A stretch of 64,000 nt of DNA from Pseudomonas tolaasii NCPPB 2192. Its GTDB lineage: Bacteria; Pseudomonadota; Gammaproteobacteria; Pseudomonadales; Pseudomonadaceae. A program made the position numbers and the translations under genes. Position 1 is the first letter of the stretch. Every line of letters starts with the position of its first letter. Positions 54,811 to 62,785 of this stretch are shown here, one piece after another. The notes under the pieces were generated by a model, which was given only the letters and a program-made list of their open reading frames with translations, did not search any database and had not been told where the DNA came from. Where the stretch lies: assembly GCF_002813445.1 (NCBI RefSeq), contig NZ_PHHD01000001.1:5270001-5334000 (forward strand). Direction: 5' to 3'.

Positions 54811-56219
54811 GCGAACCAGCCTTGCAGCCATAACCCGTCGTTTTGCCCCACGGTGCGGTAAGCCCAGCCTTGCTGCCCGGCACGGGTCTGGATCAGGTAG
54901 TAATCGCGGCGGATATCGGCACCGTCCCACCAGCCGGACTCAATGCGCTCCGGGCCCATCAATACCTGCACGCCCTGCTCGCTCAGCAGCGTCGGCTCGT
55001 GCAGCAACCAGCCGGGGCGTTGCACCTTATTCAAGGTCGGGCACGGGCTTTTGTCCGATGCCGCTTGCCAGGCGCATTCGGGCCGATGGTCGGCGTGAAA
55101 ACGCAGGCCCTGCACGGCTTCGTCGCCCAGGCGGGCGCGCAGGCGTTCGCGCAACTGTTCCCACGGCAGGGTTTGTTGCGGGCGGTCGTCGAACAGGTCC
55201 TGGCGTTGCGGCACGAACACCGGCAAATCCTGGGCGACCAGGCGAAAGCCGCGCACTGGCGAGGTGACTTGCACCTGTTCCAGGCGGCCACGGGCCAGCT
55301 CGAACAGCATCGACGGCTCACGCTCGGCGCTGAGCAGGCCGACCTTGATCACGCTGTCGGGCGCCTGGGCATGTTCCAGGTGCAGGTCGAAACGCTGCAC
55401 GCCACTGTCGCGACCGCAGAGAAAGGCCGATAAATCGCCGGTCAAGCGGCGCAAGGGAAACAGCAAGGCCTGATGGGATTGCACGTCGAAATTCAATTCG
55501 ATGCGTACATCGAACTGGTCCGGCGGCTGATAAAAATCCAGGCCCAGCGGCCGGTGCCCGGTCAGCGCGTCCAGGTGTTTGAGCAAACCGGCCTCAAAGC
55601 GCCGCGCCAGGGTATGCCGGGGTAACGCCTGCACCTGGGCCAGGGTGCGCAGGCCCATGCGTGACAAGGCGGTGGCGGCCTGCGGGTCGAGGCCGGCGCG
55701 GTCGATGGGCAACGGCGCCAAGGCCTGCATCAAACCATCATCCCCGACAGCCAGGCCATCGTAGAGGTTGGCCAGCACCCGCGCCGCCGCTGGGTTGGGC
55801 GCGGCGACGATGCGGTGGCGAAAGCCCAGTTCGGTCAGCTCCCGGCGCAAACGCGCTTCAAATTGTGGCCACGGGCCAAACAGCCCCAGGCTCGATTCGA
55901 TCTCGAACAACAAGGCGCGCGGGTAATACAGGCTGACCTGGGAGCTGAAACGGTAGGCCCAGGCGGCGAGAAATTGCTGGCAGCGCTCAATGTCGGCGGG
56001 GTCGTATTCGGCGCTGGCAAAGGTCTTGGCCAGGGCATTCGCCGCCGTCAGCGACTGGCCGGGGCGCAGGCCCAGAGCACGCGCGGCATCGTTGACAGCT
56101 TGCAACACCCGCCGTTGCGGCGTACCGGCGAGCAAGACCAGCGGCTGGTCCGGCTCGGGGTGCCCACGCTGCACCCCGTCCAGCGCCAATTGCGGGAAGA
56201 CAATACACACCCAGCGCAT
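54807..56219 (-). CDS. imuB: ImuB, Y-family polymerase-like mutasome adaptor
   Basis: 470 residues of the Y-family fold. Where active Y-polymerases have the first catalytic D-x-D, the sequence reads V-F-P-Q-L-A-L-D, so the catalytic acids are missing; ImuB is known as a non-catalytic hub that binds the sliding clamp and brings in DnaE2. A candidate clamp-binding motif is Q-R-Q-D-L-F in the C-terminal third. ATG 56219 gives the family start M-R-W-V-C-I-V-F-P. It is 7 bases after the imuA stop and overlaps dnaE2 by four bases. Confidence 0.9.
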   Translation of the reverse strand: MRWVCIVFPQLALDGVQRGHPEPDQPLVLLAGTPQRRVLQAVNDAARALGLRPGQSLTAANALAKTFASAEYDPADIERCQQFLAAWAYRFSSQVSLYYPRALLFEIESSLGLFGPWPQFEARLRRELTELGFRHRIVAAPNPAAARVLANLYDGLAVGDDGLMQALAPLPIDRAGLDPQAATALSRMGLRTLAQVQALPRHTLARRFEAGLLKHLDALTGHRPLGLDFYQPPDQFDVRIELNFDVQSHQALLFPLRRLTGDLSAFLCGRDSGVQRFDLHLEHAQAPDSVIKVGLLSAEREPSMLFELARGRLEQVQVTSPVRGFRLVAQDLPVFVPQRQDLFDDRPQQTLPWEQLRERLRARLGDEAVQGLRFHADHRPECAWQAASDKSPCPTLNKVQRPGWLLHEPTLLSEQGVQVLMGPERIESGWWDGADIRRDYYLIQTRAGQQGWAYRTVGQNDGLWLQGWFA

Positions 56220-56226
56220 GGCAACC

Positions 56227-56841
56227 TCAGTGCCCCGCCAGCGCAATCGGCGCCGGATGAGCCAGCCCGCCACGGCACTTGATCACCCGCACTTGCGCGG
56301 GCTTGGCCTCGACCGCCAGGCGCAGGGCGGCGGGTGACGCATTGATCGCCTCACTTAAGGAGCGCCAGGCAAACGCCAGGGTCTGCCCGGTTTCCGCCGC
56401 CACCTGCAGGCGCCGCAATGCCCGGTCATCGGCCTTGCGCGGCCAGCACAGCACCGCGCCGCAACTGCCCGAGCGCAGGCATTGTTCCACCGCCCACAAC
56501 GCATCGCGCTCCTCGGCCTGGATCACCGATAACTGACGCAGATCCACCCCGGCGTTTTGCCAGGCATGGGGGTACGGCGTATAGGGCGGCGCCACCAGCA
56601 CAATCCGCTCACCGGCCTTTGACAAGCGCGCCAGGGTCGGCAGCACCAGTTGCAACTCGCCCACACCTTCCCTGGCCATGAGGATTTCGCTCAATGCCGA
56701 CTCCGGCCAGCCGCCCGTGGGCAGCACCGCGTCCAGCGCCGCCAGCCCCGTGGGGTGCACGCTGGCCGGTGGCGCGACGGGCCGGCCCTTCCAGACTCGC
56801 CCGCCATTGAACAGCGAGTCCAGGGCAACCACGGCGCCCAT
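56227..56841 (-). CDS. imuA: ImuA, RecA/SulA-like mutasome protein
   Basis: 204-residue RecA-fold protein of the ImuA family, with segments P-T-G-G-W-P-E-S-A-L-S-E-I-L, G-E-R-I-V-L-V-A-P-P-Y-T-P-Y and A-V-L-C-W-P-R-K. ImuA is an accessory protein of SOS mutagenesis in bacteria lacking umuDC at the locus. ATG 56841 overlaps the lexA2 stop by one base, and an adjacent in-frame TTG is rejected. It is the second gene of the lexA2-imuA-imuB-dnaE2 operon. Confidence 0.9.
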   Translation of the reverse strand: MGAVVALDSLFNGGRVWKGRPVAPPASVHPTGLAALDAVLPTGGWPESALSEILMAREGVGELQLVLPTLARLSKAGERIVLVAPPYTPYPHAWQNAGVDLRQLSVIQAEERDALWAVEQCLRSGSCGAVLCWPRKADDRALRRLQVAAETGQTLAFAWRSLSEAINASPAALRLAVEAKPAQVRVIKCRGGLAHPAPIALAGH

Positions 56842-57449
56842 CAACCTTGCCTCACCAGGCCGCAGAACACCCCTTCGATGGCCAGGTCCTGATCAGGCCC
56901 GACCACGATGGGTTGGTACGCGGGGTTGCGTGGCAACAGGCGCACGCTTTCGCCGGTGCGCTCGAAGCGCTTGATGGTGACTTCGCCGTCCAGGCGCGCC
57001 ACTACGATTTGCCCGTTCAAGGCCTCGGCGCTGCGGCGCACGCCCACCAGGTCGCCGTCGAGGATGCCGTCTTCGATCATCGAATCGCCTTGCACGCGCA
57101 GCAGGTAGTCCGGGGTTTTCGCGAAGGTCGCGGGGTCGAGTTGCAGGCGGCTGTGTACTTCGGCGTCGGCGCCGATGGGCAAGCCGGCGGCGACGCGGCC
57201 GAGGACGGGAACGTCCAGCCACTCGGGGCGTTGGGGTTGGTTGAGCAGGCGGATGCCGCGGGCCTGGTTGGGGTTGACTTCGATGAAGCCGGCTTCGGTC
57301 AGGGCCACCACGTGCTTGCGGGCGACGCTGCGCGAGGCAAAGCCGAACGCCTCGGCGATCTCGGCGAGGCTGGGGGGCTGGCCTTGTTGCGCGATGCGGT
57401 CGCGGATGAAGGTCAGGATGGCGGTGCGGCGGGGGGTCAGGGTTGTCAT
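56841..57449 (-). CDS. lexA2: LexA2 repressor of the mutagenesis operon
   Basis: 202-residue LexA-family repressor. The winged helix (about 1-65) holds P-P-S-L-A-E-I-A-E-A-F-G-F-A-S-R-S-V-A-R-K-H. The self-cleavage bond is A88-G89 (V-A-A-G-L), with catalytic S123 (G-D-S-M) and K160 (V-T-I-K-R-F), so RecA-stimulated autocleavage should work. It resembles LexA2 of P. putida, which controls this operon separately from LexA1. The start at 57449 gives M-T-T-L-T-P-R-R. An in-frame ATG at 57458 lies inside the operator palindrome and would add three residues. The operator sits directly over the start region, indicating autoregulation. Confidence 0.9.
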   Translation of the reverse strand: MTTLTPRRTAILTFIRDRIAQQGQPPSLAEIAEAFGFASRSVARKHVVALTEAGFIEVNPNQARGIRLLNQPQRPEWLDVPVLGRVAAGLPIGADAEVHSRLQLDPATFAKTPDYLLRVQGDSMIEDGILDGDLVGVRRSAEALNGQIVVARLDGEVTIKRFERTGESVRLLPRNPAYQPIVVGPDQDLAIEGVFCGLVRQG

Positions 57450-57450
57450 G

Positions 57451-57466
57451 GAGTACATTTGTACTC
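57451..57466. promoter_or_regulatory. LexA2-type SOS box over the start of lexA2
   Basis: GAGTACATTTGTACTC is a perfect 6-4-6 palindrome ending one base before the lexA2 ATG at 57449. The GTAC-N4-GTAC core resembles the reported P. putida LexA2 box (GTAC-N4-GTGC) and is unlike the LexA1 consensus CTG-N10-CAG. Binding here would block the whole mutagenesis operon. Confidence 0.85.
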
Positions 57467-57509
57467 TTGTGGGAAGTTTCTGACAATGGCCGTCAGTCGG
57501 GGGGCTTTT

Positions 57510-57728
57510 TTGGGGGGTATATCCGGTATTTGGGTGATTGCTGAGATGGGTTCCGCCCTTACGGCGGGTCACTTTTGAAAAGAGCCGGAATGCCGGCCCA
57601 GCCAAAAGTAACCAAAAGGCTCTTGCCCCAACACTCGGCACCTCGCTCACGCTTCGGTGTGCCCAAGATCAAAATCAAAAGCACGGCGGCTTGAAAGCCG
57701 ACCTGAGTGGTGTGAAGCAAAAGCGGTT
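57510..57728. repeat. Long repeat, left copy (inverted partner at 57985-58200)
   Basis: It begins TTGGGGGGTATATCCGG, includes GGTTCCGCCCTTACGGCGGG and AAGTAACCAA, and ends near AGATCAAAATCAAAAGCACG with GGCGGC. All of these recur in the same order on the opposite strand in the right copy. Confidence 0.85.
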
Positions 57729-57731
57729 CTG

Positions 57732-57818
57732 TGTGGGAGCTGGCTTGCCTGCGATGGCATCAACTCGGTGTGACTGATGTACCGAGGTGTCTGCATCGCA
57801 GGCAAGCCAGCTCCCACA
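57732..57818. repeat. REPIN inside the long inverted repeat (1)
   Basis: TGTGGGAGCTGGCTTGCCTG at the left and CAGGCAAGCCAGCTCCCACA at the right. Confidence 0.9.
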
Positions 57819-57863
57819 GAGAAGCAGATGTGTGCAGATATTGAAGTTTGACTCGGTCAAAAA

Positions 57864-57952
57864 TGTGGGAGCGGGCTTGCCCGCGAAGGCGGTCTGTCAG
57901 TTACATGGATGCTGGCTGACACACCGCTTTCGCGGGCAAGCCCGCTCCCACA
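57864..57952. repeat. REPIN inside the long inverted repeat (2)
   Basis: TGTGGGAGCGGGCTTGCCCG at the left and CGGGCAAGCCCGCTCCCACA at the right. This pair is of the GGGC variant, unlike the REPIN 46 bases to its left. Confidence 0.9.
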
Positions 57953-57984
57953 GTTGGATATTCATTTATCAGGGTGAATGCAAC

Positions 57985-58200
57985 CTGCCCTGGCAAAAAC
58001 AGCGCTTTTGATTCAACCACTCAGGCCGCCGTGCTTTTGATTTTGATCCTGGGCGCCCCGTTAAACACGCTGGTCGATCGCAGGCTTGAATCCGTGGATA
58101 GTGGCAAGAGCGGTTGGTTACTTTGCGCTTTTCAAAGTGACCCGCCGTAAGGGCGGAACCATAGCTGGCCATCACCCAAATAACGGATATACCCCCCAAT
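57985..58200. repeat. Long repeat, right copy (inverted relative to 57510-57728)
   Basis: Read on the minus strand it gives TTGGGGGGTATATCCGTTAT, then GGTTCCGCCCTTACGGCGGG, AAAGTAACCAA and GGATCAAAATCAAAAGCACG. The ends match the left copy closely. The middle (around 58060-58115) has diverged. Confidence 0.85.
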
Positions 58201-59681
58201 CACTCCTTACCCGAATACGAGGTGTGCCCATCCCACCCCCCGCCCAACGCGGCAATCAACTGCACACTCGCCACCAGTCGCGTCTGCAGCAACGTCAGCA
58301 CCGTGCGCTCGTTACTCAACGCCGTCGCCTGCACCGTCACCACGTCCAGGTACGCTATCAACCCGGCCTTGTACTGGTTCTCGGTCAAGCGCAGCGACTC
58401 GCGCGCGGCGTCGAGCGCTTCGTTGCTGACCACCGCCTCGTCTTCCAGCACTTTCAACTGCACCATATAGTTTTCAACTTCGCGAAAGCCATCCAGCACG
58501 GTCTGCCGGTACTTCGCCACCGTCTCGTCATAGGTCGCCACTGTGCGGTCGACTTCGGCCGAACGCTGCCCGCCGTCGAACAGTGTCATGGCCAGCTTCG
58601 GCCCGACCGACCAGAAGCGGTTCGGCAAGCTGATCCAGTCGGCATAGGTACTGCTGGAGTAGCCGCCCGCCAGGCTCAAGGTCAGATCCGGGTAGTAGGC
58701 CGCCTTGGCCACACCGATATTGGCATTGGCCGCAATCACCGAGCGCTCGGCAGAAGCAATGTCCGGGCGGCGCTCCAGCAGTTGCGAAGGCACGCTCACC
58801 GGAATCTGCGGCAGTGCCGGAATGTCCTGGCTCACCGCCAGGTTGAAATTGGCCGGCGCTTCGCCGATCAACACGGCGATGGCATTTTCAAGCTGGGCGC
58901 GCTGCCAGATCAGGTCGATCAAGCTGGCCTGGGTGGTCTTGAGCTGGGTTTGCGCCTGGGCGATCGCGTCCTTGCCGGACACACCGGCGCGGTACTGGTT
59001 TTCGGTCATTTTCAGCGAGCGCTGGTAGGTGTCCAGCGTGGCTTGCAGCAGGCGGGTCTGTTGATCCATGACGCGCAGTTGCAGGTAGTCCTGCACCAAC
59101 TCCGACTGCTGGCTCAAACGCATCGCCGCCAGGTCGGCGGAGCTGGCTTCGGCGGTGGCTTCATTGGCCTCAAGGCCACGGCGCAGCTTGCCCCATACGT
59201 CCGCCTCCCAACTCACGCCCAACTGGGCGTTGAGGGTGTCGCGAATCCCGCTGCTGGAGCTGCTGAGGCTGGCGTTGCTGCTGCCGGTGCCCTGGCTGGC
59301 GCGGGTTTTCCCGACGCTCAGGTCAACCGTGGGGAAAAACGTCCCCCGCGCGCTGCGCACCTGGGCCTGGGCCTGGCGAAAACGCGCCTCGGCCTGGGCC
59401 ACGGTCTGGTTGGAATTGTTGAGGCGTGTCACCAGCTCATTGAGTTGACGGTCACCGTACAACTCCCACCACGCGCCTCGGGCGAGGGCGTCACTGGGGC
59501 TAGCCTGACGCCAGCCCTGGGCCTCCTTGAACTGCGCAGGCTCGACAACTTCCGGGCGTTTGTAGTCCGGGCCAATGGCGCAGGCACTGAGCAAGGCGCC
59601 GCAGAGCACTACCACTGCCAACTTGATAGTGTGGAAAGGGAGCTTGCTCCCTTGCCACAGGTCGGGTGTTGAATCGGTCAT
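58200..59681 (-). CDS. opmB: Outer-membrane efflux lipoprotein OpmB-like (TolC/NodT family)
   Basis: 493-residue outer-membrane factor for an RND pump. The lipobox is L-L-S-A-C34, followed by A-I-G-P-D-Y-K-R-P, the standard opening of OprM/NodT-type factors. The body has two outer-membrane efflux repeats with long helices. Together with muxC and muxB on the same strand it matches the MuxABC-OpmB system of P. aeruginosa. Its ATG overlaps the muxC stop (ATGA), so the start at 59681 is firm. Residues 8-18 are encoded by a 30-bp palindrome (59630-59659), so part of the signal peptide seems to come from a repeat element. Confidence 0.88.
   Translation of the reverse strand: MTDSTPDLWQGSKLPFHTIKLAVVVLCGALLSACAIGPDYKRPEVVEPAQFKEAQGWRQASPSDALARGAWWELYGDRQLNELVTRLNNSNQTVAQAEARFRQAQAQVRSARGTFFPTVDLSVGKTRASQGTGSSNASLSSSSSGIRDTLNAQLGVSWEADVWGKLRRGLEANEATAEASSADLAAMRLSQQSELVQDYLQLRVMDQQTRLLQATLDTYQRSLKMTENQYRAGVSGKDAIAQAQTQLKTTQASLIDLIWQRAQLENAIAVLIGEAPANFNLAVSQDIPALPQIPVSVPSQLLERRPDIASAERSVIAANANIGVAKAAYYPDLTLSLAGGYSSSTYADWISLPNRFWSVGPKLAMTLFDGGQRSAEVDRTVATYDETVAKYRQTVLDGFREVENYMVQLKVLEDEAVVSNEALDAARESLRLTENQYKAGLIAYLDVVTVQATALSNERTVLTLLQTRLVASVQLIAALGGGWDGHTSYSGKE
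59630..59659. repeat. REP-like palindrome inside the opmB coding region
   Basis: TGTGGAAAGGGAGC and GCTCCCTTGCCACA pair with one mismatch around TT. The outer TGTGG and GGGAGC blocks resemble the REP units elsewhere in the window. It codes for L-W-Q-G-S-K-L-P-F-H in the OpmB N-terminus. Confidence 0.75.
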
Positions 59682-62600
59682 AGCGCAGTGTCCAGGGCAG
59701 CATCGGTACGCACGCCGCGCCAGGCGTTGAAACGGTGGCGCGCGCGGTCGAGGTAGAGGTAAACCACCGGGGTGGTGTAAAGGGTCAGGATCTGGCTGAA
59801 GACCAGGCCGCCAATGATGGTCAGGCCCAGCGGGTGACGCATCTCTGCACCATCCCCCGTGCCAAGCAGCAAGGGCAAGGCCCCCAGAATCGCCGCCAAG
59901 GTGGTCATCAGGATCGGCCGCAAACGCAGCAGGCAGGCACTGCGGATCGATTCCAGCGGGCCCAGGCCATCGTGACGCTCCAGTTGCAAGGCCAGGTCGA
60001 TCATCAAGATCGCGTTTTTCTTGACCACGCCGATCAGCAGGAACAGGCCCAGCAGAGAAATCAGGCTGAACTCGCCGCCCGTGAGGTAGATGGCAAGCAT
60101 CGCGCCAACCCCCGCCGACGGCAACGTCGAGAGAATGGTCAGCGGGTGAATGTAGCTTTCATACAGAATGCCCAATACCAGATACACCGCCACCAGCGCG
60201 CCGAGAATCATGAACGGCTGGCCTTTCTGCGTCGCCGCAAACGCATCGGCGGTGCCGGCCATCTTGGCGATCACGTCTTCGGGCAACCCGACCTTGGCAA
60301 TCGCCCGCTCGATGGCGGCCGTGCCCTGCTCCACCGTCACGCCCGGCGACATGTCGAAGGCAATGTTTTCCGAAGCGAACTGGCCTTCATGGCTGACGCG
60401 GTCATCGGCCAGGCTGTTTTCGTAGTGTGCAATGGTCGACAGCGGCACCCGCGCGCCCGTGGAGGTGATCACCTGCATCTGGTTCAGGGTGATGGGGTCC
60501 TGGGCGTATTTCGGGTTGACCTCCATCACCACCTGGTACTGGTTGAGGCTGTCGTAGATGGTGGAAATCTGTCGCTGGCTGTAGGCGTTGTTCAGCACCG
60601 CCGTGACCATGCTCATGTCGATGCCCAGGCGTTTGGCCTGATCGCGGTCGACCACCAGCGTCACCTGCGCCGCGCCGCGGCCTTCACGGGCGTCGATGGC
60701 GGTCAGCTCCGGCAGCTCGCGCAAGGCGGCGACCACTTTCGGGTACCACAGGCGCAGCGCGGCCAGATCACCGCTTTGCAGAATGTAGGAATATTGCGCG
60801 CTGGTCTGGTCGCGACTGCCGCCGAATTGCAGGTCTTGGTCGGCCATCAGGAACAGGCGCCCGCCGGGCACCAGCGGCACATCCTTGCGCAGGCGCTCGA
60901 TCACCGCCTGGGCCGAGATCCTGCGTTCGGCGATGGGCTTGAGCCGCACCAGCATCACCGCGTTATTGGTGCCGTTGTTGCCGCCGATGAACCCGGCCAC
61001 GCTGAGCACTGCGGGGTCCTTGAGCACTGCTTTGCGGAAGGTCTCCATCTTCGGCTGCATCACATTGAACGACAGCCCGTCATCGCCGCGCACAAAGCCG
61101 ATCAACTGGCCGGTGTCCTGTTGGGGCATGAAGGTTTTCGGCACCACCACATACAGCGCCACGTTAACGCCGATGGTCACGAACAGGCTGAGCAGGGTCA
61201 GGCGTCGATGGCGCAGCACCCAATCCAGGCTGGTGGCGTAAACGGCCACCATGCGGTCGTTGATCCGCTGGCTCCAGCGCTGCAAACCGGTCATGTGCCC
61301 CTTGATATGCGGCTTGAGCCAGCGCGCGCAGAGCATCGGGGTCAAGGTCAGCGAGACGATCAGCGACACGATGATCGCCGCCGACAAGGTGATGGAAAAC
61401 TCGCGGAACAAATTCGTGACGATGCCGCCCATAAACAGGATCGACAGGAACACCGCCACCAGCGACACGTTCATCGACAGCAAGGTAAAGCCGACTTCCT
61501 GAGCGCCCAGGTACGCCGCCTTCATCGGCGGCACGCCTTCGTCGATATGCCGGGAAATGTTCTCCAGCACCACAATGGCGTCGTCCACCACCAGGCCGGT
61601 GGCCAGGATCAGCGCCATCAGCGAGAAGTTGTTCAACGAAAATCCGCACAGGTACATCACCGCAAAGGTGCCCACCAGCGACACCGGAACCGCCAGGGTC
61701 GGGATCAGGGACGCGCGGAAATTACCCAAAAACAGATACACCACCAGAATCACCAGGGCCACGGCGATCAGCAAGGTCATTTCGGCTTCATGCAGGGTCG
61801 CGGTGATCACCGGCGAGCGGTCCATGGCCAGGTTGAGCTTGACGCTGGACGGCAACACCGCCTGCAAGGCCGGCAACTGCGCCTTGATCTGCCGCACCGT
61901 CTCGATGATGTTGGCGCCGGACTGGCGGTTGATCACCAGCAGCACCGCCGAATCATTGTTGAAGAAACCACTGTTGTAGCGGTCTTCCACGCCGTCACTG
62001 ATCTTCGCCACATCCCCCAGGCGCAGCGCCGCACCGTTCTGGTAGCGAATCAGCAACGGCTCATAGTCCTTGGCTTTTTCCAACTGGTCGTTGGCCTGGA
62101 TCTGCCAGTTGCGCTCGCTGTCTTCCAGCGAGCCCTTGGGCCGGCGCTGGTTGGCATTGGCGATGGTGTTGCGCACATCGTCCAGCGCCACGCCGTACTG
62201 GTCCAGCGCCTTGGGCTCCAGCTCGATGCGCACCGCCGGCAACGAGCTGCCGCCGATCTGCACTTCGCCCACGCCCGGCACCTGGGACAGGCTTTGCGAG
62301 AGGATGGTGGATGCCAGGTCGTAGAGTTGGCCCTTTTGCAACACGTCCGAGGTCAGCGACAGCACCATGATCGGCGCCTGGGACGGGTTGATCTTCTTGT
62401 AGGTGGGCATGCTGCGCATGCCGCTGGGCAGCAGGTTGCGCGAGGCGTTGATGGCCGCCTGCACTTCCCGCGCCGCGCCGTTGATGTCGCGGTCGGAATC
62501 AAACGCCAGAATCACCCGCGTGGAGCCCTGGCTCGACGAACTGCTCATGGTGGTGATGCCGGCAATCGCGCCGAACGAGCGCTCCAGCGGTGTGGCGACG

Positions 62601-62785
62601 GTAGACGCCATCACCTCGGGGCTCGCACCGGGCAAGCTGGCCGAGACCACGATCACCGGAAAATCGATCTGCGGCAGCGGCGACACCGGCAGCAAGTTGA
62701 AGCTGACACCGCCCAGCAACATGATCGCCAGGCTCAGCAGCATGGTCGCGACCGGCCGGCGAATGAAAGGTCCGGAGAGGTTCAT
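59678..62785 (-). CDS. muxC: RND efflux pump subunit MuxC-like
   Basis: 1035-residue inner-membrane proton-driven pump of the HAE-RND family with 12 helices and two large periplasmic loops. The proton-relay aspartates D401-D402 are in G-L-V-V-D-D-A-I-V-V-L-E-N, and the conserved V-V-K-K-N-A-I-L-M-I-D is in the late helices. MuxB and MuxC (MdtB and MdtC in E. coli) work as a hetero-oligomer of two RND chains with a fusion protein (MuxA, outside the window). It overlaps muxB and opmB by four bases each. Pumps of this type export drugs such as novobiocin and bile-type compounds; the substrate here is inferred. Confidence 0.9.
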   Translation of the reverse strand: MNLSGPFIRRPVATMLLSLAIMLLGGVSFNLLPVSPLPQIDFPVIVVSASLPGASPEVMASTVATPLERSFGAIAGITTMSSSSSQGSTRVILAFDSDRDINGAAREVQAAINASRNLLPSGMRSMPTYKKINPSQAPIMVLSLTSDVLQKGQLYDLASTILSQSLSQVPGVGEVQIGGSSLPAVRIELEPKALDQYGVALDDVRNTIANANQRRPKGSLEDSERNWQIQANDQLEKAKDYEPLLIRYQNGAALRLGDVAKISDGVEDRYNSGFFNNDSAVLLVINRQSGANIIETVRQIKAQLPALQAVLPSSVKLNLAMDRSPVITATLHEAEMTLLIAVALVILVVYLFLGNFRASLIPTLAVPVSLVGTFAVMYLCGFSLNNFSLMALILATGLVVDDAIVVLENISRHIDEGVPPMKAAYLGAQEVGFTLLSMNVSLVAVFLSILFMGGIVTNLFREFSITLSAAIIVSLIVSLTLTPMLCARWLKPHIKGHMTGLQRWSQRINDRMVAVYATSLDWVLRHRRLTLLSLFVTIGVNVALYVVVPKTFMPQQDTGQLIGFVRGDDGLSFNVMQPKMETFRKAVLKDPAVLSVAGFIGGNNGTNNAVMLVRLKPIAERRISAQAVIERLRKDVPLVPGGRLFLMADQDLQFGGSRDQTSAQYSYILQSGDLAALRLWYPKVVAALRELPELTAIDAREGRGAAQVTLVVDRDQAKRLGIDMSMVTAVLNNAYSQRQISTIYDSLNQYQVVMEVNPKYAQDPITLNQMQVITSTGARVPLSTIAHYENSLADDRVSHEGQFASENIAFDMSPGVTVEQGTAAIERAIAKVGLPEDVIAKMAGTADAFAATQKGQPFMILGALVAVYLVLGILYESYIHPLTILSTLPSAGVGAMLAIYLTGGEFSLISLLGLFLLIGVVKKNAILMIDLALQLERHDGLGPLESIRSACLLRLRPILMTTLAAILGALPLLLGTGDGAEMRHPLGLTIIGGLVFSQILTLYTTPVVYLYLDRARHRFNAWRGVRTDAALDTAL

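Larger units (their letters stand above)
57467..58199. other. Gene-free block between lexA2 and opmB
   Basis: 733 bases with no supported gene. It is made of two inverted copies of one repeat (57510-57728 and 57985-58200) around two REPINs (57732-57818 and 57864-57952). Short frames here share V-T-R-R-K-G-G-T because they read through the inverted repeat in both copies, not because they are genes. Confidence 0.85.

Noticed and set aside
57450..57650. A long N-terminal extension of lexA2
   Set aside because: It would be translated from the repeat block and would run through the operator palindrome. LexA homology starts at M-T-T-L-T-P-R-R.
57467..58199. Possible short genes around V-T-R-R-K-G-G-T on both strands
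   Set aside because: The shared peptide arises because both copies of an inverted repeat are read in the same phase. There is no ribosome site and no conserved coding pattern.
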